In this document: in pieces, positions 54,426 through 61,755 of the stretch
How the letters are laid out: each line of letters begins with the position of its first letter
How positions within the stretch are numbered: position 1 is the stretch's first letter
Assembly: GCA_013112685.1 (NCBI GenBank)
Contig: JABFGC010000001.1
Location: 372,001 to 436,000, forward strand
DNA: 64,000 nucleotides
Origin: Chloroflexota bacterium
GTDB taxonomy: Bacteria > Chloroflexota > Anaerolineae > Anaerolineales > Villigracilaceae
Direction: 5' to 3'
Notes under the pieces: generated by a model
Told to the model about the DNA's origin: nothing
The model's database searches: none
What the model saw: the letters and a program-made list of their open reading frames with translations, nothing else
Program-made: the position numbers and the translations under genes

Positions 54426-57188
54426 CTACTTTAATTTCTCCAACATCCTCTCCGCCTCTTCATGCGCCACCTTGTAATAATACGGCGGACCGTCGCAATA
54501 CGCGAGCTTCAAGGCTGTTTCGGCATATTGTTTCGCCTTGGCTTTATCCTTCTCCTGCTCCAGCGCGTATTGGGCGAGGAAGAGATTCACATCCGCCCCC
54601 TGCAACACATACCCGCTCCATTCCGTGATCACCAGCGCCTCGGACGCTTTTTCCTGCGCGTCCTTGAAATCACCCTGAGCGTAACGCAACCGCGCAACAT
54701 CGAGCAGGATGTCGGCTTCCGCGTCAATCGCATTGATTTGCCGACAGAGATTGAGCGCTTTGGACAGGTTTTCTTCTGCCAGAGTCAATTCGGTATTGGC
54801 GCGATACGCCGCGCCGAGAAGCCAGTAAGCACGAATGTAATCGCGGGGAGCTTCCCTCACAATTCTTGTTGTGTTATCTGACCATTCTAAAGCACGCCTA
54901 CAAAAATTGAGAGCAGACAAGAGATACTGCTGTTTGGTAGTATCTAACCGTAACAAGAGCATATCTCTCAACGCCAAATAAGACAAATTCACAGAGCCAA
55001 AATTAGTTTCTGGTCCTGCTTTTTCAAACACATTCTGTGCTATTAGCAAGTTTTCCCCTGCCTCCTGCCAAACTCCGCGATAGGATAGAACGCGCCCCAA
55101 TTCCAGGTGACCAACGGCTTCAGCAAATTCATCTGCGATCACACGGCACAGGTCAATTTGGCGGCGCAGGTTACGCTCCGCAGCGTTCAACGCACCGATA
55201 TCCAGTTGCTGTTGTGCCATATTCCCCAACCCGATGGCGACGCCTTTCTTGTTACCACTTTTTTCGTCAGGTTCATTGCCCCTTATAAACAGCGGAACGG
55301 CGCGACGTGGCTGTCCGCTCAGGGCGTAGGCGTTGGCGAGTTCGTTGAGAGCAAATGCTTGGGCATCTTCTCTTTTCAGACGCGGCGGCGCGTCTTCACC
55401 GTCAAGAAATAAAGCGCGTAAAAGTTCAATAGCCAATTGATAAGAACCAAATTGAAAATATATTGGGGCTTTCAAACGTTGGTAATACAACAATGTCGCC
55501 TCATCCAAATTCCCCGCCCCGACCATGTGATGATACAGTTCGATGACGGGCGCAAGGTCTTCCAGCGTTTTCACTTTCCTATTCGGCATGGGCATAACAT
55601 CAACCATAATATCAATAAAGTGAAACGCAAGATCCTTGTGAGTTTCTTTGCGCTCCGAGTCGGTGAAACGATCATATGCGTAATGTCTTACGATTGGGTG
55701 CATATCGTACCTCACCCCCGCCCCCTCTCCTAGAAGGAGAGGGGAGACGTATTGCAGAAGTCCGCGCTTGCGCAGGTCGAGCAGGGTTTTGTCCAAATCG
55801 GGGCTGGGGAAGACCTTTTTGAGCACGGCGTATTCCATCGAGCCGCGAAAGCAGGACATCTTGCTCAGCAAATCCCTGCGCTCGGGGGCTAAACTTCCGT
55901 AGGCGCGTTCCAACACGTGATGTCGTCTGGCTTTCACATCCTCGAAGATTTCCAGGTTCTTCACCGCCGCAATATCGCCGCGCCGCTCGTGGTCGGCGTT
56001 GATCAAACCGACCAGCAGACTCAAACTCAACGGGTGATAGCCGTACGCGCCGCAGGCTTCGATGACCTCCGCGCGCGTGGCTTTGACTCCCTCGTTGTGG
56101 AAGTACGTCACCGCGTCCTCGGGCGAGAAGGCGGCGAGCGGCTCCTCGCGGCGACCTCTGAGTAGTTTGCCGTCGGCGCTCTCCAACACACGCGGACACA
56201 GGCGCGTGGTCATCAAGACTTTGGACTTCATGCCCGCGCCGCTCAAACCGCGCAGGAAGGTTTCCGTCAGCGGGGACGAGCAATCGCGCTGGGATGGGTC
56301 AATGTCCGCGTCTTCATCGTCGGATTGAAGAGCCGCGTCCATCCGCCCGTATTGACGCAGCGACCGCTCGAAGCCGTCCAGCACGATCAGGATATTCGTC
56401 CCGCGCATCGCCTCCAGCAGGTCATTGAGCTGTAACCTTGCGGATTGTTTGACTTCTACGCCGAGATGGTTCAGCGTCTCCGCGAGAAAACTCTCAAACC
56501 CCGATTCCTTCTCATAGAACGACCACCAGACCGCCGTCTGCCATTTTGCTTTATCCACCCTGTTGTTGAACCACTGCCACGTCAACGCCGATTTGCCAAA
56601 TCCGCCGAAGGCAGTGATCAGTAATAAGTTATCCGTGTCATTTGCTAGCCACTCATCGAGCATTTGCATTTCCGCCGCACGACCCGTGAATGTTGCCAAG
56701 TCACCGTAGCGATGGCCGTAGAACCAATGAGTTTCAGGTTGCAAGTTGGAAGGTTTGAAAGTTGCAGGGTTGCCGAGCGCATCAGAGAGTTGCTTCCATG
56801 CCAACGCTTGATCTTTGCGCGTGAAATCAATCCAGTTGAAGCGCTGGATGGAAGCAGGGATGCGGCTTTCGATGCCCGCTTCGCGCAACAGCGGAATAAT
56901 GGGATACCTTTTTCCCGCCGGGTCGCGGGTAATGGCGATGTCAATTTCGAATTGAGTCCATTCCCCCTTGAACCAGTGTTTCGATAAAACCAGGATCAAG
57001 GCGCGGCTGGCTTTGAGCGCCTGCTCGATCTCGACGTGCGCCTTTCGTCCTGCGATCAAATCCCTGTCATCGAGGCAAGCCTTCAATCCCGCATTTTCCA
57101 ATGTTGGCAATAAAGCGCCCACAACCCACTTTTCATCCGCGTGGTTGTAGGAGATGAACACGTCGTATTTGAATTGAGTCTCTGCCAT
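54426..57188 (-). CDS. TIR-NB-ARC-TPR protein (STAND NTPase)
   Basis: The 920-residue protein has a plant-NLR-like build. Residues 5-135: TIR domain (YDVFISYNHADEKW; LVLSKHWFKGEWTQFEIDIA, with Glu81 at the NADase position). Residues 165-500: NB-ARC-like ATPase, P-loop AFGGFGKSAL and Walker B region LIVLDGFER, then a winged-helix-like part. Residues 540-920: TPR-like helical repeats. Such proteins sense a trigger through the repeats and use the TIR to deplete NAD; several bacterial relatives act against phage. Two repeat-derived peptides are inserted in frame (141-153, 481-494). No partner gene is obvious. Confidence 0.88.
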   Translation of the reverse strand: MAETQFKYDVFISYNHADEKWVVGALLPTLENAGLKACLDDRDLIAGRKAHVEIEQALKASRALILVLSKHWFKGEWTQFEIDIAITRDPAGKRYPIIPLLREAGIESRIPASIQRFNWIDFTRKDQALAWKQLSDALGNPATFKPSNLQPETHWFYGHRYGDLATFTGRAAEMQMLDEWLANDTDNLLLITAFGGFGKSALTWQWFNNRVDKAKWQTAVWWSFYEKESGFESFLAETLNHLGVEVKQSARLQLNDLLEAMRGTNILIVLDGFERSLRQYGRMDAALQSDDEDADIDPSQRDCSSPLTETFLRGLSGAGMKSKVLMTTRLCPRVLESADGKLLRGRREEPLAAFSPEDAVTYFHNEGVKATRAEVIEACGAYGYHPLSLSLLVGLINADHERRGDIAAVKNLEIFEDVKARRHHVLERAYGSLAPERRDLLSKMSCFRGSMEYAVLKKVFPSPDLDKTLLDLRKRGLLQYVSPLLLGEGAGVRYDMHPIVRHYAYDRFTDSERKETHKDLAFHFIDIMVDVMPMPNRKVKTLEDLAPVIELYHHMVGAGNLDEATLLYYQRLKAPIYFQFGSYQLAIELLRALFLDGEDAPPRLKREDAQAFALNELANAYALSGQPRRAVPLFIRGNEPDEKSGNKKGVAIGLGNMAQQQLDIGALNAAERNLRRQIDLCRVIADEFAEAVGHLELGRVLSYRGVWQEAGENLLIAQNVFEKAGPETNFGSVNLSYLALRDMLLLRLDTTKQQYLLSALNFCRRALEWSDNTTRIVREAPRDYIRAYWLLGAAYRANTELTLAEENLSKALNLCRQINAIDAEADILLDVARLRYAQGDFKDAQEKASEALVITEWSGYVLQGADVNLFLAQYALEQEKDKAKAKQYAETALKLAYCDGPPYYYKVAHEEAERMLEKLK
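55709..55747. repeat. Palindromic repeat inserted in frame in the TIR gene
   Basis: The arms CCTCACCCCCGCCCCCTCTCC and GGAGAGGGGAG encode SPLLLGEGAGVR. Same family as 34585-34634 in pcrA. Confidence 0.8.
56731..56768. repeat. Heptamer tract inserted in frame in the TIR gene
   Basis: Words GGTTGCAAGTTGGAAGG encode PATFKPSNLQPE between the TIR and NB-ARC domains. It is the same type as the intergenic tract at 57205-57257. Confidence 0.78.
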
Positions 57189-57204
57189 ACCAGCCTGCCC
57201 TTCT

Positions 57205-57257
57205 CACTCGCCAACCTTCAACCTGCAACCTTCCAACCTTCAACCTTCCAACCTATT
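57205..57257. repeat. Degenerate tract (CCAACCTTCAACC type)
   Basis: CAACCTTCAACCTGCAACC and similar words recur upstream of the TIR gene. Confidence 0.75.
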
Positions 57258-57306
57258 TTACAACCACTTCCAAAGAGGAAAGCCCCCTTCTCTCCTCTTT
57301 CTTCAA

Positions 57307-58590
57307 TCACCCCGCAATCTTCTTCAAAACCTCGCCCAGCCGCGCCACTTCGTCCGGCGTGTTGTAATGCGCCGCGCCGACGCGCACCATCCCGCCCTGG
57401 TCTTCGAGTCCCAGCCGCTCGGTGACGTTGATGGCGTAGTAGTTGCCGTCCCAGACGTAGATGTTTTCCGCGGCGAGTTTTTCAGCGACCTGCCTCGGGT
57501 GCATGTCCCTGAGTCGGAAGGAGAAAGTCGCCACACGTTCTTCGAGGCGGCGGCTGTCGGTGAGACCAAAGATGCGGATTCCGGGAACCGCCTCCAGCGT
57601 GGAAAGAAGCGCGCGGCTCAATTCGAACTCGTAGGCGCGGATGGCGGTCATGGCTTTCTTCAATTCGAGGCGGCGTCCCTTATATCCAATTTCCCGCAAG
57701 CCCTCGACGTACTCGCCGCCGAACTCGCGCCCAATCCACTCGAAATATTCGAGCGCGCCCAGCACGCCCGCGATGCCTTCGTGGTTCTGCGTGCCGGTCT
57801 CGAACTTGCCGGGCAGATGATTCGTCGCGGGGCGCACTTTGTAGGCAAAAAGTTTTTCGAGCAAGTCGCGCTTGCCGTAAAGGATGCCGACATGCGAACC
57901 GAAAAATTTATACGCGGAAGATACCAGATAATCACAGCCGATTGCCTGAACGTCAATGGGGCCGTGCGGCGCGTATTGCACCGCGTCAATGTAAACCTGT
58001 GCGCCCGCATCGTGCGCCATTTGGGTGATTCTCGTCACCGGATTGATCGTGCCAAGCGAGTTGGACGCATATCCCACCGCCACCAGTTTCGGCTTGCGTT
58101 CGAGCGCCTTTTGCAGTTCGTCGAGTTGGAGCGTGCCATCTTCCACGTCGAAGTCCACCCAGTTGATTTTCACGCCGCGATCCTGCGCCGCCAGCGCCCA
58201 GGGCGTGACGTTGGCGTCGTGGTCGAGGCGGGTGAGGACGATCTCATCGCCTTCCTTCCATTCGCGCGAGATCGAACGGCTGATGTGCAGGGTCAGCGTA
58301 GTCATGTTGTTGCCGAAGACGATCTCCTCGGGTGAGGCGGCGTTGTAAAAATCCGCCATGGCGCGATGCGCTTCATCAAGAATGGCATCGGAGGCGATGC
58401 TGGTGGCAAAAGCGCCCTCATGGTTGGCGTTGCTTTCGACCAGGTATTTTGTGATGCGTTCGATGCTGGGCTGGGCGATCTGCGTGCCGCCGGGGTTGTC
58501 GAAGAAAATCACGGGGCGGCTCAATGCGGGGAATTGCTGACGAATGCGGTCGAGGCTTGCGCTGAGTGAAGTCGAGGTGCTGGGCGTCAT
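57307..58590 (-). CDS. Class V aminotransferase, cysteine-desulfurase-like
   Basis: The 427-residue PLP enzyme belongs to the cysteine-desulfurase-like group. Features: FFDNPGGTQIAQPSIERI, the cofactor-binding SSAYKFFGSHVG (PLP lysine), DAVQYAPHGPIDV, and FETGTQNHEGIAG. The conserved sulfur-carrying Cys loop of true IscS/SufS is not evident, so the reaction is uncertain. It starts by ATGA overlap with the mobA stop, so the two are co-translated. Confidence 0.85.
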   Translation of the reverse strand: MTPSTSTSLSASLDRIRQQFPALSRPVIFFDNPGGTQIAQPSIERITKYLVESNANHEGAFATSIASDAILDEAHRAMADFYNAASPEEIVFGNNMTTLTLHISRSISREWKEGDEIVLTRLDHDANVTPWALAAQDRGVKINWVDFDVEDGTLQLDELQKALERKPKLVAVGYASNSLGTINPVTRITQMAHDAGAQVYIDAVQYAPHGPIDVQAIGCDYLVSSAYKFFGSHVGILYGKRDLLEKLFAYKVRPATNHLPGKFETGTQNHEGIAGVLGALEYFEWIGREFGGEYVEGLREIGYKGRRLELKKAMTAIRAYEFELSRALLSTLEAVPGIRIFGLTDSRRLEERVATFSFRLRDMHPRQVAEKLAAENIYVWDGNYYAINVTERLGLEDQGGMVRVGAAHYNTPDEVARLGEVLKKIAG

Positions 58591-59192
58591 TTGGTCTCCT
58601 GTGTTTGTGCAATTTGTTCAGCCTGTTCGAACTCCTCCGGCGTGTTGACGTTCCAAAAACACAAACCGGACGGGTCGAAGGCTTTGATTTCATCGGGCGA
58701 GAGCGTCCGCACCTTCACCTGCGGAAACCACGCAATGACCTTCCATTGGTCCGCGTTGATGGCGGCTTCGATGGCGGGAAGACAGGTCTCGCGGCGGTAC
58801 AAGGCATGGAGCGGTTCATAGCCTTCGCCGGTCTTTGCGATGATCACATCCGCCTCTTCCTGGACGATGAGGCTGGTTGCGCTTGCGAAGAAGTTTTTAC
58901 TGGCGAACGGCATGTCGCACGCGGCGACCGCCACCAGCGGGTGACTCGCCGAAGCGACCGCAGTGTAGAGTCCGCCAGGGCGCCGCGCCCAGGTTTCAGG
59001 CTCCGGGACGAGGCGCGCATTAAGGAAAGCATAGTCTTCAGGGCGGTTTGTCGTTACAATTAATTCATCCGCAATCGGGGAAAGCCTCTCCACCACACGC
59101 TGAATCAAAGGCTTTCCCAAAAATGGTTTGAGGGCTTTGTCCTGCCCCATGCGCGAGGACTGCCCGCCCGCTTGAATTACTACCGTTAACAT
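58587..59192 (-). CDS. mobA: Molybdenum cofactor guanylyltransferase
   Basis: The 201-residue enzyme attaches GMP to molybdopterin. It has the nucleotidyltransferase motif VVIQAGGQSSRMGQDKALKPFLGKPLIQRV and the metal site ACDMPFAS. I use the ATG at 59192 (MLTVVIQAGG), which has TATACT ending exactly 6 nt upstream. The downstream class V aminotransferase is coupled by overlap. Confidence 0.9.
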   Translation of the reverse strand: MLTVVIQAGGQSSRMGQDKALKPFLGKPLIQRVVERLSPIADELIVTTNRPEDYAFLNARLVPEPETWARRPGGLYTAVASASHPLVAVAACDMPFASKNFFASATSLIVQEEADVIIAKTGEGYEPLHALYRRETCLPAIEAAINADQWKVIAWFPQVKVRTLSPDEIKAFDPSGLCFWNVNTPEEFEQAEQIAQTQETK

Positions 59193-59198
59193 GGGTAT

Positions 59199-59233
59199 AG
59201 TATAGTAGCGCAAGATTAATCTTGCGGTACATT
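59199..59233. promoter_or_regulatory. Divergent promoters with an 18-bp palindromic operator
   Basis: A perfect palindrome, CGCAAGATTAATCTTGCG, lies at 59209-59226. It is flanked by the mobA -10 (TATACT, minus, 59199-59204) and the radical SAM -10 (TACATT, plus, 59228-59233), each 6 nt from its ATG. A protein dimer bound here would cover both spacer/-35 regions. Confidence 0.68.
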
Positions 59234-59239
59234 TTCGAT

Positions 59240-61687
59240 ATGAGCGCTTTGGCTGACCTTCTCGATAGGCTGACTGTGGAAGGAGAGTTGTACGAAAAAC
59301 TCCCCGACGGTGCCGTGCGCTGTTTCGCGTGCGGGCATCGCTGCCTGATCCGTGAGGGGAGGCGGGGGATTTGCCAGGTGCGATTCAATCGCGGGGGGAA
59401 GTTGTTCGTGCCTCACGGCTACGTGGCGGCGCTGCAAAGCGACCCCATCGAGAAGAAACCGTTTGCGCACGTCCTGCCCGGCTCGAACGCGCTGACGTTT
59501 GGGATGCTGGGATGCGACTATCACTGCTCTTATTGTTTTACGGGCGATACGGTGGTCGTCACCAATCGGGGACCTAAATCGCTGGAGGAGTGTTTCCTTG
59601 CCAGTGAGCGCATCGAGAAGCAGACGGATGGGGAAATCGGCTTTTCATCCGATTTGTTTGCAGTTGCGGCTTCGGGAGCCGGGAGAAAAGTAAAAGGGGT
59701 ATTCAAACACCCATATCGGGGTGAGATGATGGTCATTCAACCGTTTTATCTGCCTGCGTTGAAATGTACTCCCGACCACAAAGTGTATGCGACTGTGGAT
59801 GCCAATGTGGAACCCGGTTTAGTTCGGGCAGGAGACCTGTCTCGGGAACATTATCTCGCCGTTCCGCGATGGTTCTCTTTTTCAACTTCCCAAACGATAG
59901 ATACAGCGCATATTCTTTCATCCCACCGAACAACTTATCTTACGTCATGGAAGTTGCCCGAAGCGGATGTGAACTATATTTTGGAAGAAAGCAATCGTGG
60001 AAAATCCTCCCGTGAGATTGGGTTGGCATTAGGGAAAGACCCGTCTTACATTCGCCATATTCGCAGCAAACACCAACGGGGAAAGATTAAATATGCCCGG
60101 GAATCGGGCGTGGTGATTGAGGGTAATCGGGTCCGGTTCCCGAAGGAACATAAACCCGGCATTCCCTCCAACATCGAAGTGGACGAAGGAATCGCCCGTT
60201 TGTTTGGATTCTATTGTGCGGAGGGCTCGGTTGTTCAGGGTAAAGACCGACCAAACAGTTACACTATAAATTTCAGTTTTTCCCCCAGGGAGAAGCATTA
60301 CGCAGACGAAGTGGTGCGGCTTTTGAAATCTTATTTCGATATCGAAGCGCAATTCGTGAATCGCGCAACGACCCTGGGTATCTCTGTTGGAAAATCGTCC
60401 ACCGGGTTATTGTTCAAGTCCCTGGCTGGTGCGCGATCGTCCGAGAAGCGTGTGCCGGAATTCATCTTCGAGTCCCACGAGCCCATTGCAAAGGCGTTTC
60501 TCGAAGCGCTGGTAGATGGCGATGGTCATCGGTTCGAGAACGGCAAAGTAAGCATTACGACTGTTTCCAAAAGTCTGGCGTATGGAGTCGCGTGGCTGGC
60601 GCTGAAACTGGGTTATTTGCCGTCCATCTACGATGCAAAGATGCCTTCCCATGGAACGATACAGGGCAGGGCGGTCAACCGCGCACCGCATCAATTCTCG
60701 GTGGTCTGGTATGAGAATAACTCCATACGCCGGAAACTAATCGAAACGGACACCTATTATCTTGTGCCGATAAAGAGCTTAGGCAGGACGTGGTTCGACG
60801 GCTTTGTTTTCAACATGGAGGTTGAGGAAGAACACAATTACCTTGCAAATTTCTGCCTGGTTTCCAACTGCCAGAACTGGCTGACCTCGCAAGCCATGCG
60901 CGACCCGGCGTCGGATGTGTCAATGAATTTCGTCCGCGAGATGACGCCGCAAATGATGGTGGAATATGCGCGCAGGACGAAGGCTTCGGTGGTGGTCTCT
61001 TCCTATAACGAGCCGCTCATCACCAGCGAGTGGGCGGCGGAGATATTCAAAGAGGCGAAGGCGAACGGTCTGATGTGCGCCTATGTTTCCAACGGGAATA
61101 ACACCCCGGAAGTGATGGAATATCTGCGTCCATACCTGGATGCCTACAAGGTTGACCTGAAGTGCATGGATGACAAAAACTACCGCAAACTGGGCGGGAC
61201 GCTTCAGCACACGCTGGATGGAATCAAACGCGCGCATGAGATGGGTCTGTGGGTGGAGGTGGTCACGTTGACGATTCCCGGCTTCAACGATTCCAACGAA
61301 GAGTTGTGGGAGGCGGCGAAGTTCCTTGCCGGGATCTCGAAGGATACTCCCTGGCACGTGACCGCCTTCCATAAAGATTACAAGATGACCGAGCCGGATA
61401 ACACCGATGCGAAGACGCTCATCCGCGCGGCGGAGATCGGGCGCGAGGCGGGACTGAGATACGTCTACGCCGGGAATTTGCCGGGTATGGTTTCAGAGTA
61501 CGAGGATACCCTTTGTCCGGCGTGCAATCATCGGCTGGTGAAGAGGCGGGGGTACGTCATATTGGAGTATCACATCACGGGGGAGGGGAAATGTCCAAAG
61601 TGCGGGGAGAAAATCGCGGGGGTGTGGCCCCGGGACCCCGCCGCAGTCCGGCTCAATGGAATTGGTTATCCGGTAAGTTTGTATTAG
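59240..61687 (+). CDS. AmmeMemoRadiSam-type radical SAM enzyme, interrupted by an intein
   Basis: The precursor has 815 residues; after removal of the intein (99-543) the host protein has 370, normal for the radical SAM enzyme of the AMMECR1/Memo/radical-SAM system (AmrS group). N-terminal cysteines RCFACGHRCLIREGRRGICQVR precede DPIEKKPFAHVLPG. The SAM/[4Fe-4S] motif becomes GCDYHCSYCQNW on splicing. Other parts: SSYNEPLITSEW, YKVDLKCMD, and a C-terminal zinc ribbon (CPAC and CPKC). The start at 59240 fits the 6-nt -10 rule; a TTG six codons earlier is less likely. The substrate of this family is not settled. Confidence 0.92.
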   Translation: MSALADLLDRLTVEGELYEKLPDGAVRCFACGHRCLIREGRRGICQVRFNRGGKLFVPHGYVAALQSDPIEKKPFAHVLPGSNALTFGMLGCDYHCSYCFTGDTVVVTNRGPKSLEECFLASERIEKQTDGEIGFSSDLFAVAASGAGRKVKGVFKHPYRGEMMVIQPFYLPALKCTPDHKVYATVDANVEPGLVRAGDLSREHYLAVPRWFSFSTSQTIDTAHILSSHRTTYLTSWKLPEADVNYILEESNRGKSSREIGLALGKDPSYIRHIRSKHQRGKIKYARESGVVIEGNRVRFPKEHKPGIPSNIEVDEGIARLFGFYCAEGSVVQGKDRPNSYTINFSFSPREKHYADEVVRLLKSYFDIEAQFVNRATTLGISVGKSSTGLLFKSLAGARSSEKRVPEFIFESHEPIAKAFLEALVDGDGHRFENGKVSITTVSKSLAYGVAWLALKLGYLPSIYDAKMPSHGTIQGRAVNRAPHQFSVVWYENNSIRRKLIETDTYYLVPIKSLGRTWFDGFVFNMEVEEEHNYLANFCLVSNCQNWLTSQAMRDPASDVSMNFVREMTPQMMVEYARRTKASVVVSSYNEPLITSEWAAEIFKEAKANGLMCAYVSNGNNTPEVMEYLRPYLDAYKVDLKCMDDKNYRKLGGTLQHTLDGIKRAHEMGLWVEVVTLTIPGFNDSNEELWEAAKFLAGISKDTPWHVTAFHKDYKMTEPDNTDAKTLIRAAEIGREAGLRYVYAGNLPGMVSEYEDTLCPACNHRLVKRRGYVILEYHITGEGKCPKCGEKIAGVWPRDPAAVRLNGIGYPVSLY
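59534..60868 (+). mobile_element. Intein with LAGLIDADG homing endonuclease
   Basis: The 445-residue intein begins at Cys (CFTGDTVV, block A), has block B CTPDHKVY, two LAGLIDADG helices (RLFGFYCAEGSV near 60200; FLEALVDGDGH near 60500), and ends with block F/G FNMEVEEEHNYLANFCLVSN before the +1 Cys. The penultimate residue is Ser instead of the usual His. A helix-turn-helix-like stretch (KSSREIGLALGKDPSYIRHI) sits between splicing and endonuclease parts. Base composition looks more AT-rich than the host gene. Position fixes the splice at codons 59534 and 60869. Confidence 0.93.
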
Positions 61688-61755
61688 GTGTATAATCCCC
61701 CCCATCATTTTGCGCGGCAAAATGAAAATCCATTTTTCAAACGGAGGAGAACCGT

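Noticed and set aside
59222..59239. TTG start for the radical SAM gene
   Set aside because: It overlaps the palindromic operator and the -10 box; the ATG at 59240 fits the 6-nt rule seen in five other genes.
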